From: Desertimonas sp963733085
GTDB lineage: Bacteria > Actinomycetota > Acidimicrobiia > Acidimicrobiales > Ilumatobacteraceae
NCBI GenBank assembly: GCA_963733085.1
Contig: CAVTBY010000010.1
Location: forward strand, 434,001 to 498,000
Reading direction: 5' to 3'
Length of the DNA stretch: 64,000 nt
Position numbers and translations under genes: made by a program. The notes beneath the pieces were generated by a model. It was not told the DNA's origin and made no database searches. It worked only from the letters and a program-made list of their open reading frames with translations. Positions 17,496-25,988 of the stretch are shown one piece after another; the first letter of the stretch is position 1; each line of letters starts with the position of its first letter.

Positions 17496-18371
17496 ATGGC
17501 GTTCATAGGGCGGTGGGCGGGCCGTCTGATCCTGGCGGTTGCCTTCGCCGCGGCGCTCGCGGTGCATCGCCGGATCCCGTGGATCCCACCCTTCTATCTC
17601 GGTGCGCTGATCGTCTTGCCGGTGGCAGCGCGATGGATCAGCCGCCATCGGCGACTCGCCCCACACTGGCGGTGGTCGGGTGCTGCACTCACCCTCGCCG
17701 CATTCGTGGCGCTGTGGCCGGTGCCATGGATGAAGGTGCAGGCGGACGACCCGCCGGGGACGGCATGGCGGCTCGACGGCCGCCTCGTTATCGACGGCCA
17801 CGTCGTCGACCCCCCCGGAAGGTGGTACTGGCTCACCGCCGGACGACCTCCGATCCTCGCCGAGGTATTCCGCTCGTGGCTTCACCTCGGACCGGACATC
17901 GAGGACCTGCACGACGGACGGGCCTCACGACGCCCGGCCGTCGTCGAACCAGCCGCGGCAGCAGTAGGCCTGCGGCTGGCCGGCCGGGCACCGACGGCAG
18001 GGGGTGTCGACGCAGCCATCGGTGGCCCCTTCGTCAGCACGTTGCCGGTCACCTGGTATCGCAACCTCTCTCTCGGCACTTCGCACGGTCTCATGGTCGC
18101 CCTCGTGAGCTACGCCTCGGAATCGGACATCGACCTCGCCGCCGGGCGATCGATCGCCGGTACCGGAGGGATCAACGGAGACGGCACCGTGCGAACAATC
18201 GGGGACCTGCCGGCCAAGGCCCGGGCCGCCCGCCAGATCGGTGCCGACATCCTCCTGTTCCCCGCGTCCCAGAGCAGTGAGCTCGCCGGATTCGAGCCAG
18301 GGGTGATGCAGTTGGTCCCCGTCACGACGCTCGCTGGAGCAGTCGCAGCGCTCGCCGGATCGGGCGCGTAA
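17496..18371 (+). CDS. Membrane-anchored Lon-like (S16) serine protease
   Basis: 291 residues. An N-terminal helix (AGRLILAVAFAAALAVHRR) and two further hydrophobic segments are followed by a PDZ-less linker and a C-terminal S16 protease domain. The catalytic serine is in GTSHGLMVALVSY, equivalent to Lon GPSAGL; GRSIAGTGGINGDGTVRTIG matches the Lon core, and the catalytic lysine is in LPAKARAARQIGAD. There is no AAA+ ATPase part, so it is one of the small actinobacterial Lon-like proteases acting at the membrane on unknown targets. ATG 17496 was chosen because it begins right before the anchor; upstream in-frame sequence is low-quality coding. Confidence 0.82.
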   Translation: MAFIGRWAGRLILAVAFAAALAVHRRIPWIPPFYLGALIVLPVAARWISRHRRLAPHWRWSGAALTLAAFVALWPVPWMKVQADDPPGTAWRLDGRLVIDGHVVDPPGRWYWLTAGRPPILAEVFRSWLHLGPDIEDLHDGRASRRPAVVEPAAAAVGLRLAGRAPTAGGVDAAIGGPFVSTLPVTWYRNLSLGTSHGLMVALVSYASESDIDLAAGRSIAGTGGINGDGTVRTIGDLPAKARAARQIGADILLFPASQSSELAGFEPGVMQLVPVTTLAGAVAALAGSGA

Positions 18372-18399
18372 CCGTCGCCCGCGACCTCTCTCGGAGGCG

Positions 18400-19701
18400 T
18401 TGATCACGAGCGCGCCGCGTACGGTGTCGGCGATGGCACTCGTCGGCGATCGCCGCACCGCCGGCGACGCCCGGGCGACGTCCACGTTCGCATCGTTGGC
18501 GGTGCTGCCGTACCGGCGCCTCTTCGTGTCCGGTCTCATCGCCTTCCTGGCTGTGCAGTCGCAGGTCATCGCCCGCGGCTGGCTGGCCAACGAGCTGACC
18601 GGCACGAACACCGGCCTTGGCGGCGTCTACATGGCGTTCGGCCTGCCGATGCTGCTCGCCACGCCGTTCGGCGGCGTCGTCGCCGACCGTGTCTCCAAAC
18701 GCGGCGTGATGGCAGCCTGCCAACTCGCCATGGCCATCACCTCGGCATGGATCGGGTTCGGCGTGGCATTCGACTTCGTCGCCTACTGGATGCTGCTCGT
18801 GGCATCGGCGGTGCAGGCATTGGCGTTCGCCTTCCTCGGTCCGGCCCGCATGGCCATGACGGGCCAGCTCGTCGGTCGCGACTTGCTCCCCAACGCGATC
18901 GTCCTCGGTCAGATGAGCATGAGCACGACCCGCGTGCTCGGCCCGGCCGTGGCCGGCATCGCCATCGGGATCGCCTGGATCGGAACGTCCGGCGTGTACT
19001 TCATGTCTGCGGCGCTCTCCGTGGTCGCCTTCGCGGTGACGCTCCGCCTGCCGCCCGGCGGTCCGACGACGGCGCCAACGAGGTCGCCAGCGTCGGAGTT
19101 CCGCGACGGCCTCGCCTACGTTCGACGACACCGGGACGTCGCCTTGCTGATCATCACGTCGTTCCTCGTCGTCATGATCGGGTTCCCCTATCTCGCCTTC
19201 CTGCCGCGGGTCGCCGACTCGATCTTCGATCAGGGCGCCGCAGGGTACGGGGCGATGTCAGCGGTGTCGGCGGTTGGAGCGGTGGCCATGTCGCTGTTCG
19301 TCGCCGGCCGCGCCGGCGGCGCTCATGCCCGTCGCATCCAGACCTGCTCCGGATTCGCCTTCGGCGGCGGGCTCGTGCTGCTGGCGACGACACCGAACTT
19401 CGCCTCTGCGCTCGTCGTGGTTCTCCTCGTCGGGGCCGCGGCGGCCGGTTTCCAGTCGATGAACAACTCGCTCGTGCTCGCCTTGTCGGACTTCGAGTAC
19501 CACGGGCGGATCCAGAGCTTGATGCTGTTGTCGTTCAGCGGATTCGGGATGGCAGCGTTGCCGCTCGGGCACCTCGCCGACACGATCGGGTTGCGCCAGA
19601 CACTCGCCGCGATGGGCGTGCTGACGATCGCCTGCATGACCGGCTACTGGCTGGCCCGTCGGCCCGGTCTGCGGCGGCGCACCGACATCGCCTTCGGCTG
19701 A
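18400..19701 (+). CDS. MFS exporter (MFS_3/EntS-like)
   Basis: 433-residue major facilitator with about 12 helices. The loop GGVVADRVSKRGVM is the MFS motif A, and LPYRRLFVSGLIAFLAVQSQVIARGWL is typical of the MFS_3 group that exports siderophores, macrolides or other hydrophobic compounds. The substrate is unknown. The start is uncertain: TTG 18400 lies too close to GGAGG, so GTG 18424 or ATG 18433 may be used. It follows the Lon-like gene by 28 bases and could be co-transcribed. Confidence 0.85.
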   Translation: MITSAPRTVSAMALVGDRRTAGDARATSTFASLAVLPYRRLFVSGLIAFLAVQSQVIARGWLANELTGTNTGLGGVYMAFGLPMLLATPFGGVVADRVSKRGVMAACQLAMAITSAWIGFGVAFDFVAYWMLLVASAVQALAFAFLGPARMAMTGQLVGRDLLPNAIVLGQMSMSTTRVLGPAVAGIAIGIAWIGTSGVYFMSAALSVVAFAVTLRLPPGGPTTAPTRSPASEFRDGLAYVRRHRDVALLIITSFLVVMIGFPYLAFLPRVADSIFDQGAAGYGAMSAVSAVGAVAMSLFVAGRAGGAHARRIQTCSGFAFGGGLVLLATTPNFASALVVVLLVGAAAAGFQSMNNSLVLALSDFEYHGRIQSLMLLSFSGFGMAALPLGHLADTIGLRQTLAAMGVLTIACMTGYWLARRPGLRRRTDIAFG

Positions 19702-19708
19702 TCCCGCG

Positions 19709-20113
19709 TCACCCCACCTCCCCACGCCAGTCGATGCCGACGGCGTGGAGCAGCCACGACTCGGCCAGCCGGCCCTCGTCGTCGATGCGAAACACCTGTA
19801 ACCACGACATCACCCTCGTCGTCCCGGCCTCGAGGTCGACGCCCTCGATCGTCATCCTCGTCCACACCCGATCCCCCGCGACGGCCTGATCGTCCACCGT
19901 GATCACGGGCTTGTGCAACACCCGGAAGTACTGGCGCAGGTCCTCGCGCAGCCCGTCGCGGTCGCGGACGACCGTGCCACTCGGCCCGTGGCGGACGTAG
20001 CGGGGGGCGACGAGCTCGTCGATGACGTCGAGGTTGCCGCCCATCCACACCTCGTCGAGCCAGCGCTGCACGACGCGAGCAGGATCTGGCGCGGCCGAAC
20101 CGCTGGCGGACAT
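19709..20113 (-). CDS. SnoaL-like/NTF2-fold protein
   Basis: 134-residue cone-shaped NTF2-fold protein of the ester cyclase/SnoaL-like group: VVQRWLDEVWMGGNLDVIDELVAPRYV, RDGLREDLRQYF and a closing ESWLLHAVGID. Such proteins bind small hydrophobic ligands; many have no known reaction. It converges with the MFS gene (7-base gap) and follows the VOC protein on the minus strand. Confidence 0.8.
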   Translation of the reverse strand: MSASGSAAPDPARVVQRWLDEVWMGGNLDVIDELVAPRYVRHGPSGTVVRDRDGLREDLRQYFRVLHKPVITVDDQAVAGDRVWTRMTIEGVDLEAGTTRVMSWLQVFRIDDEGRLAESWLLHAVGIDWRGEVG

Positions 20114-20128
20114 CGGTTCAGACGATGA

Positions 20129-20542
20129 TCAGGTCTGCGGCTGGCCGATGTTGACCATCCAGGAGATGCCGAATTGGTCCACGCACATCCCGAACTCGTC
20201 GCCCCACATCTGCTTCTCCAGGGGGACGGCCACCGTGCCGCCGCTCGACAATTTGTCCCAGTAGCCGCGCAGCTGCTCGGCGTCGTCGCCGCTGAGGCTC
20301 ACCGCCATGTTTGTCCCCGGGTTGTGCTCCATCCCCGGTGGCGTGTCGGCGGCCATCAGCGTGTAGCCGCTTTCGGTCTCGAGCATCCCGTGCATCACGT
20401 TGTTGGCCTCCGGGGCGTCGGGATTGCCCATCTCACCGAACGTCATCACTGCCAACTCGCCGCCGAAGACACCACGATAAAACTCGAGGGCCTGGCGGGC
20501 GTTGTCCTTGAAGCTGATGTAGGGGTTGAGACGGCTGGCCAT
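20129..20542 (-). CDS. PhnB-like VOC-family protein
   Basis: 137-residue glyoxalase/bleomycin-resistance fold protein of the PhnB (3-demethylubiquinone-like) group: LNPYISFKDNARQALEFYRGVFGGEL at the N-terminus, VMHGMLETESGYTLMAAD, and WGDEFGMCVDQFGISWMVN at the end, all typical. Function is not known for most members. ATG 20542 has GGAG seven bases upstream. SnoaL-like gene 19709 follows after 15 bases, so the two are probably one operon. Confidence 0.88.
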   Translation of the reverse strand: MASRLNPYISFKDNARQALEFYRGVFGGELAVMTFGEMGNPDAPEANNVMHGMLETESGYTLMAADTPPGMEHNPGTNMAVSLSGDDAEQLRGYWDKLSSGGTVAVPLEKQMWGDEFGMCVDQFGISWMVNIGQPQT

Positions 20543-20705
20543 CTGGCGCTCCTTTCTGTGGACGAATCGAGTTCGCCCAAACGTACCGCGCAACTCCAAA
20601 GCGGGTCTCGTGACCTATCCGTGGGCTTCGGGCGCCGCGCCGGTAGCTGGGGTCTGCGCGTGGCAGCGTGCTGCTTTCAGAGCCAGCGGTCTGCCCGCTG
20701 CCGCG

Positions 20706-20751
20706 AACTGTGAGCTGTCGACGCCGATATCGGCGCCCAGCGCTCACAGTT
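20706..20751 (-). terminator. Nested hairpin downstream of split-barrel gene
   Basis: AACTGTGAGC (20706-20715) pairs with GCTCACAGTT (20742-20751); a second palindrome GCCGATATCGGC lies in the loop. It starts 28 bases after the stop codon of the minus-strand gene to its right, fitting a U-less actinobacterial terminator. Confidence 0.55.
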
Positions 20752-20778
20752 CCACAGGACGCGTCGTAGGTCGCCCCG

Positions 20779-21225
20779 TCAGCTGCTGACCGACCAGCGT
20801 GCGGGGTCGGGCAGCGTGACATCGCCGTAGCCGTTCGCCCTCGCCGCACCGACGAGCAGCTCGAACAGCAGGTAGCGATCGGCCGGCCGGTACGACGCGG
20901 CAGCGACGACCTCGGCGCGGGTGGCGGCGTCATCGACGGCGATGCCCTCGCCGCTGAGGAAGAACTCTCCGCCCGAACCTGCGGTGTCGGGCACGCCGTT
21001 GTGCATCGCAAAACGGTGGCGCTCACGAAGATCGCGGCCCTTCGGCGACGTCGGCTCCATGAACACGTAGAGACCCGTTGTCGACACGACCGGGGTCACG
21101 GGATGTACCCGCGCTCCCCCCTCGGCCGTCACCGTCGCCAGGTAGGCCGGCGGGCGGAGCAGCCGCTCGGCGCCGAAGTCGGCCAACTCGGGGACGGCAA
21201 GGGCGAATTCGGACCAGCGGAGCAT
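20779..21225 (-). CDS. Pyridoxamine 5'-phosphate oxidase-family protein
   Basis: 148-residue split-barrel protein: LATVTAEGGARVHPVTPVVS, LYVFMEPTSPKGRDLRERHRFAMH and GEFFLSGEGIAVDD follow the FMN-binding barrel pattern, with an SPK.RDLR segment at the phosphate-binding loop. Substrate unknown. ATG 21225 was chosen because the extra upstream residues lie in the promoter region of the divergent gene and do not look coding. Confidence 0.8.
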   Translation of the reverse strand: MLRWSEFALAVPELADFGAERLLRPPAYLATVTAEGGARVHPVTPVVSTTGLYVFMEPTSPKGRDLRERHRFAMHNGVPDTAGSGGEFFLSGEGIAVDDAATRAEVVAAASYRPADRYLLFELLVGAARANGYGDVTLPDPARWSVSS

Positions 21226-21360
21226 ACCGGCGATGCTGCCACAGGGTCGGCTCGTGGGTGCACCGTCCGGCCGGCGCAGCTCCCCTTCCGGTACGATGGC
21301 CTTTCTTGGAACCGACGCCGCCGCGGTGTCCCCTCCGAGTACCGGACGGAAGGAGGCGCT

Positions 21361-21609
21361 GTGAGCCAGGCCCGGTTCCAGAAGCAACAGCGAGAGAAGG
21401 CTCGTCGTGAGCGCGCCGCGGCCAAGTTTGCCAAGCGGGCCGAGCGCGCCAACGCCGAAGCACCTGAACCCACGGAACCGGCTCGCGACGAGGCGGACGT
21501 ACTCGCTGAGCTCGCCGCGCTACACGCCAAATTCGAAGCTGGTGAGCTGAGCTTCGAGGACTTCGAGGAGTCCCGGCAACAAGTGACCGATCAACTCGAT
21601 GTCCGCTGA
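21361..21609 (+). CDS. Small charged helical protein, unknown
   Basis: 82 residues. The N-terminal half is very basic and helical (QKQQREKARRERAAAKFAKRAER); the C-terminal part (AALHAKFEAGELSFEDFEESRQQV) resembles a SHOCT-like short helical pair. AAGGAGG lies six bases before the GTG start. A TACGAT -10-like element is about 70 bases upstream, and an 8-bp inverted repeat (TCCGGTAC at 21287, GTACCGGA at 21339) lies in the leader. No function can be assigned; it may bind nucleic acid. Confidence 0.7.
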   Translation: MSQARFQKQQREKARRERAAAKFAKRAERANAEAPEPTEPARDEADVLAELAALHAKFEAGELSFEDFEESRQQVTDQLDVR

Positions 21610-21624
21610 GAGGAAGCACTAACC

Positions 21625-21906
21625 ATGGCCACCAAGCGCACCACGAAGGCGTCGCCCAACCCATTCCTGACGACGGCGTCGCCCGAGGACCTCGAGCCCG
21701 CTAGCCGGATCGCCTACGACATCGTTCGTGACCGTCGTGACCTGTTGCCATCGGTCGAGCGGATCATGAACGCAGAACTCGACGAGGAAGCAAAGCTGCG
21801 GGCGATGACGTTGTTCCAGGAATCGTTGGCGACCGCTGGTGACCCGCACCGAGATCCCCGGGTGGCGATCGCCAACAGCTCGCCGTCGAAGGGGCGACGA
21901 GCCTGA
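21625..21906 (+). CDS. Small soluble protein, unknown
   Basis: 93 residues, no signal peptide or membrane helix. The central part (ASRIAYDIVRDRRDLLPSVERIMNAELDEEAKLRAMTLFQE, given here only by its ends) is predicted helical, with basic ends. It lies 15 bases after the preceding small gene with an AGAGGAAG ribosome site, so the two are one operon. I do not recognise the family. Confidence 0.65.
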   Translation: MATKRTTKASPNPFLTTASPEDLEPASRIAYDIVRDRRDLLPSVERIMNAELDEEAKLRAMTLFQESLATAGDPHRDPRVAIANSSPSKGRRA

Positions 21907-22923
21907 CTACCGGCCAGAGAGCGACCGCGGAAGTTCGAACCACGGGAGCACGCTGTTGTCGAAGTGGGTCATCGCGCCGATCCGATCGCCGGCGAGGGTG
22001 AGGACGAAGAGGCCGGTGCCGTGGCGTTCGCCGGTGGGAGCGCGAAGGTACGCCCCGAACGCCGGCTGACCGTTCGCTCGCGTCGGCACGAGGTCGAATC
22101 TCCGTCCGGCGCCGAAGATGCTCCCGAAGAACCGCTCCGTGACGTCGCGACCCACGTATTCGAAGGGCAGTGGTGGCATCGAGATGAACACGTCGTGCGT
22201 CAGGAGGGACACCAGCCCATCGAGGTCCGCCGACTCATAGGTGCGGACGAACTCCGCCACGAGCGCCTGCTCGGCGGGCGAGTCGGGCGACGGCGGCGAA
22301 TCGCTCTCGCCAGGTCCGGGGACGTGGAGGCGCCGCAGACTGGCGCGCGCCCGCTTGAGGGCACCGTTCACCGATTCGACGGTCGAGTCGAGCATGTTTG
22401 CTACCTCGTTGGCCTGGTATCCGAGGACGTCGCGCAAGATCAGCACGGCGACCTGTCGCGGCGGCAGGGCCTGCAAAGCGGTCACGAACGCCAACGAGAT
22501 GGCTTCTGACTGTTGGTAGCTGGCCTCGGGGCCGGGCGCGGTGTGGCTCGTCCCTTCGGCGAGCAGGGCGTCGGGATATGGCTGCAGCCACACGACTTCG
22601 CCCAGCCGGGTCGGTTCGGGTGGTTCAACCGCGGGCACGTTCCACTCCTTCGCCGGACGACGGCTGGCCGACCGGAGCGCCTTGAGGCAACGGTTGGTGG
22701 CGATTCGGTAGAGCCACGTGCGGACCGACGCCCGTCCCTCGAACCCTCCGAGGCCTCGCCAGGCGTCCACCAGCGTGTCCTGCAGGGCGTCCTCGGCGTC
22801 CTGCAACGACCCGAGCATCCGGTAGCAGTGCACGTGCAGCTCTCGACGGTGCGGCTCGGTGAGTTCGCGGTATGCGTCGCCGTCCCCAGCTCGCGCCCTC
22901 GTGATCAGGTCGGTTGTCACCAC
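21907..22923 (-). CDS. ECF sigma factor with C-terminal SnoaL-like domain (SigG/SigJ type)
   Basis: 338 residues. Sigma region 2 (YRMLGSLQDAEDALQDTLVDAWRGL, WLYRIATNRCLKALR) and region 4 (LQALPPRQVAVLILRDVLGY, VANMLDSTVESVNGALKRAR) are followed by a C-terminal NTF2/SnoaL-like domain (about 215-338) with MPPLPFEYVGRDVTERFF. Sigma factors of this design need no separate anti-sigma protein; the attached domain controls activity. It is divergent from the SDR gene, a common arrangement in which the sigma factor controls an adjacent oxidoreductase. Confidence 0.9.
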   Translation of the reverse strand: MVTTDLITRARAGDGDAYRELTEPHRRELHVHCYRMLGSLQDAEDALQDTLVDAWRGLGGFEGRASVRTWLYRIATNRCLKALRSASRRPAKEWNVPAVEPPEPTRLGEVVWLQPYPDALLAEGTSHTAPGPEASYQQSEAISLAFVTALQALPPRQVAVLILRDVLGYQANEVANMLDSTVESVNGALKRARASLRRLHVPGPGESDSPPSPDSPAEQALVAEFVRTYESADLDGLVSLLTHDVFISMPPLPFEYVGRDVTERFFGSIFGAGRRFDLVPTRANGQPAFGAYLRAPTGERHGTGLFVLTLAGDRIGAMTHFDNSVLPWFELPRSLSGR

Positions 22924-23035
22924 TCACCCAGTATTGATCCCGGCCGCGGCGCCAATTGGGCGGAGCTGCACGCCCATTTTCTCGATGTCCCGGGATCTGA
23001 CCCTTCGACAGCAAACACGAACGAAGGGGACAACG

Positions 23036-23860
23036 ATGATGCTGGAGAACAAGACTGCGCTGATCTACGGCGGCGGCGGGGCGATCGGCGGTGCCGTCGC
23101 ACGAGCGTTAGCGGATGCCGGCGGCCGCGTCTACCTCGCCGGCCGGACCAGAACGCGACTCGAGAAGGTTGCGATCGAAATCGGCGACGCCGCCGACGTC
23201 GCGGAGGTCGATGCGCTCGACGAGCTGGCCGTCGCCGAGCACGCCGACACCGTTGCCACAGAGAGAGGCGGCATCGACATCTCCTTGAACGCCGTGTCCT
23301 TTCCGTTTGTTCCGGCGGCACCGTTCGCCGAGGTGGCCGTCGACGACGTCATGCACCCGATCGACACCTATCTGCGGACCAACCTGATCACTGCGAAGGC
23401 GGCGGCGCGACACATGATGGCGCGCCGGTCGGGCACGATCCTGACGCTGTCGGCGGCCGCGTCCCGGTTCGCCCGGCCGGGGAATCTCGGGTTCGGCACC
23501 ACCTGCGCGGCGATCGAGACGATGACGCAGCGTCTGGCGGTCGAGCTCGGGCCGAGCGGCGTTCGTGTCGCCTGCATTCGACCGACCGCGATCGCAGATG
23601 CTCCTTCGCGCGGCTCCTACACCGCCGAGCTGTTCGAACCGTTGGCCGCGGCGGCGGGCATGAGCGTCGAGCAGTTGCTCGTGCAGTGGGGCGACGACAT
23701 GACGCTGCTCGGCCAGCTACCCACGCTGACCCAGGTCGCCGAGGCGGCGGTCTTCCTGGCATCGGACGGCGCGGCAACGATCACCGGAGCGGTACTCGAC
23801 CTGACCTGCGGGGCCGCGATCCGCAGCAGCGGTCAGGCGCTGATCGGCCTGGTCGACTAA
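23036..23860 (+). CDS. SDR-family protein lacking the usual catalytic Tyr and Lys
   Basis: 274-residue Rossmann protein. The dinucleotide loop is YGGGGAIGGAVARALADAGG, followed by GRT for NADP preference and SLNAVS in place of NNAG. At the active site the serine is kept (LTLSAAAS), but the expected YxxxK aligns to F-G-T-T-C in LGFGTTCAAIE, so both the catalytic tyrosine and lysine appear lost. The end has the SDR motif ASDGAATITGAVLDLTCG. It may be a non-reducing binding protein or use another mechanism. AAGGGG precedes ATG 23036. It is divergent from a SigG-type sigma factor. Confidence 0.82.
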   Translation: MMLENKTALIYGGGGAIGGAVARALADAGGRVYLAGRTRTRLEKVAIEIGDAADVAEVDALDELAVAEHADTVATERGGIDISLNAVSFPFVPAAPFAEVAVDDVMHPIDTYLRTNLITAKAAARHMMARRSGTILTLSAAASRFARPGNLGFGTTCAAIETMTQRLAVELGPSGVRVACIRPTAIADAPSRGSYTAELFEPLAAAAGMSVEQLLVQWGDDMTLLGQLPTLTQVAEAAVFLASDGAATITGAVLDLTCGAAIRSSGQALIGLVD

Positions 23861-23983
23861 TGCCGTCACCTTGATGCGCGACATGGTCGACCAGCCGCCA
23901 TTTCGCGGACCAAGAGCCGTCATCGGCGGCGCCCACCCTCGCCCGACCTGGCCGCCGGGGTTGGCTTCTCTACAGTGACGCCG

Positions 23984-25555
23984 ATGCGTGACGACGACTG
24001 GAGCGACAGCTGGTTCAGCAGCGATGGCGGCGGCATCAGCATGTGGCGCTCGGAATGGAGCAACATTCGGTCGCTCCAGGATCAGCTCGACTCGCAACAG
24101 GCAGCGGCGGCGCATGAGCGGCAACGGTTGACCTCGCAGCTGTCCAAGTTGCAGGGTGACCTGACGCAGCGGGTCGATCAACTGACCCGCGCCTTCGACG
24201 CCTTCGTCGAGTTGAGCCAACTGCGCGACGAGCTGGTCCTGCATGCCGATGCGCGCCGTTGGCGGATTGGGGCACGCCGGCTCGTCGAGTCGCGTATCGC
24301 TCATGCCCCGGCACCGGCCTCCACCAACGTGCCGCCGGACGTGCCGGGATACTGGCTGACCGCCGTGGTCAGAACGCTGCCGGACGTACTCGAAGGCAGT
24401 GCCGATCAAAGACGGCTCGATCAGGCGGCCGGCATCGACGGATCGCGCACGGCGACGTTTCTCGCCGCCGCCGCACCACTTCTCGGCGTACCAGGGCTGG
24501 CCGAACGCTGGCTGCCAACGGCCCTGCCGGCCACCGGGACGACCACCACCAACGCCGAACGGGCCCTGTGGCTGGCCGCCGCGGACGGTCTCCTCGGAAC
24601 CGTTGCGCTCGACACCGTGCGCTCGGCGCTCGCCGCCCGTTTGGCCACGATCGAGGAGAACAGCGTCATCAATCAGCTGGTCTCGGCGCACCCGCCGGAG
24701 GGCCCGGCATCACCGGGCGCGCCGAAGCCGGCCACCCGGATCATCGACCTGCGGGCGGCGACCGAGCGCGGTGCGGGTGACCGTCGCACTGCCGCCACGA
24801 CGTTGGAGCGGTGGGCTGCGTGGGTCGCCACCGCCGTCGCCCCGACGCCGGCCCAACACATCGACGGCGACGGCGCCCGTGCCCCGACCGACACCGACGA
24901 CCTCCTGCTCGACGTCGTCCGCTCACTGGTCGAGGAGGGCTCGCCGGAGGAGCGACCACTGCTCGACCGCGCCGAACAGCTGGCGGCGACCTTGAATTCG
25001 GCGGCCACACCGCCAACGAACTGGGACGACCCCGCCGGTGAGCTGCTCGAGCTGCTCGCCGCGGACCTTGCCGACCAGGGCCACCCGGCGCGAGCTCGCC
25101 TCGCAGTCGAGGTGCTCAGAGTTCCCCTGGCAACGTCCGCCGACCGCCTGCTGACGATCGCCACCGCCCCCTACGTGCCCGACGCCGCCCCAGAGGTGCG
25201 CCGCACGGTCGATCTTGCGCCCGATCGGTTGGTGTCCGGTCAGTTGCTGGCCGGCGCCGCCGCGATCTTCGTCCTCTCCATCGTGCTCGCGATCGCAGTC
25301 GCCCCGGGATGGATCGCTCTCGCCGTCATCGTCGCGGCGGCGGTCGGCGTCGCTGTCCTACGTGACGTCGTCGCGGCCCGCGCCGACACCGAGCGGGCTG
25401 CCATCGCGGCCGCCGACGCCACGCGAAGGGCCGAGGAACAAGCCCGCGCCGTGAAAGCGGCCCAGGCTGCCGCCGACGATGCTGCCGAGCGGGCCCGCGC
25501 TGCCCGTGACCAACTCGACGCGACACTTGCGGCGCTGACCACGACGACGGCCTGA
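23984..25555 (+). CDS. Large coiled-coil protein with C-terminal membrane hairpin, unknown
   Basis: 523 residues and no recognised domain. Residues about 25-90 form a coiled coil rich in Gln and Leu (LQDQLDSQQAAAAHERQ). A long alpha-helical Ala-rich middle follows. Near 415-460 are two adjacent membrane helices (LAGAAAIFVLSIVLAIAVA, IALAVIVAAAVGVAVL), and the last 60 residues are a second coiled coil of Ala, Arg and Glu. The layout suggests a cytoplasmic scaffold pinned to the membrane. It converges with the PknG operon, 6 bases apart, so a link with that system is possible but unproven. Confidence 0.7.
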   Translation: MRDDDWSDSWFSSDGGGISMWRSEWSNIRSLQDQLDSQQAAAAHERQRLTSQLSKLQGDLTQRVDQLTRAFDAFVELSQLRDELVLHADARRWRIGARRLVESRIAHAPAPASTNVPPDVPGYWLTAVVRTLPDVLEGSADQRRLDQAAGIDGSRTATFLAAAAPLLGVPGLAERWLPTALPATGTTTTNAERALWLAAADGLLGTVALDTVRSALAARLATIEENSVINQLVSAHPPEGPASPGAPKPATRIIDLRAATERGAGDRRTAATTLERWAAWVATAVAPTPAQHIDGDGARAPTDTDDLLLDVVRSLVEEGSPEERPLLDRAEQLAATLNSAATPPTNWDDPAGELLELLAADLADQGHPARARLAVEVLRVPLATSADRLLTIATAPYVPDAAPEVRRTVDLAPDRLVSGQLLAGAAAIFVLSIVLAIAVAPGWIALAVIVAAAVGVAVLRDVVAARADTERAAIAAADATRRAEEQARAVKAAQAAADDAAERARAARDQLDATLAALTTTTA

Positions 25556-25561
25556 CGAGAC

Positions 25562-25987
25562 TCAGTCGCCGGCGACCTCCCACGCGGTGGCCCACTCGTG
25601 CGCGCCGTCGGCGACCGAGCCGCCGCGGTCGAAGCGCGTCCACCACCCGAGATGATCGCCCGAATCGACGACCGCGGCCATCGCGCCGGCCACCACGTCG
25701 CGCCACTCCGCAGGACCGGCGACGGTGAGCGCGGCCACTCGAGGTAGGCACGCGGCGTCGACCTGATCGGACATCGGGCCGACACCTTCGACGCCGGCGC
25801 CGGCAAGGCACCCGAGGTCGGCGACGCACGTCAGCAGTTCGACCAGCGCTCCCTCGTCGGCATCCGACGCTGACACGAAGCCGAGCCAGGTCATTCCGTC
25901 GGCGCCGCCGGCGGACAGCAGGGCAACATCGACTGTCTCGAGGTCGAGCGCCGGATCGACGGCGTACAGGTCGACGCGCAACGCCAT
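25562..25987 (-). CDS. Last gene of PknG operon, unknown 141-residue protein
   Basis: 141 residues, acidic, soluble, with WTRF and EWATAWEV near the end. No motif is recognised. Its ATG begins one base after the stop of the FHA gene, so it belongs to the same transcript. By position it may be an accessory or effector of the kinase/phosphatase module. Nothing further can be said from sequence. Confidence 0.65.
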   Translation of the reverse strand: MALRVDLYAVDPALDLETVDVALLSAGGADGMTWLGFVSASDADEGALVELLTCVADLGCLAGAGVEGVGPMSDQVDAACLPRVAALTVAGPAEWRDVVAGAMAAVVDSGDHLGWWTRFDRGGSVADGAHEWATAWEVAGD

Positions 25988-25988
25988 G

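Noticed and set aside
21287..21346. 8-bp inverted repeat in the leader of the small charged protein as a riboswitch
   Set aside because: A 44-base loop without further structure or known motif; mentioned only in the gene entry.
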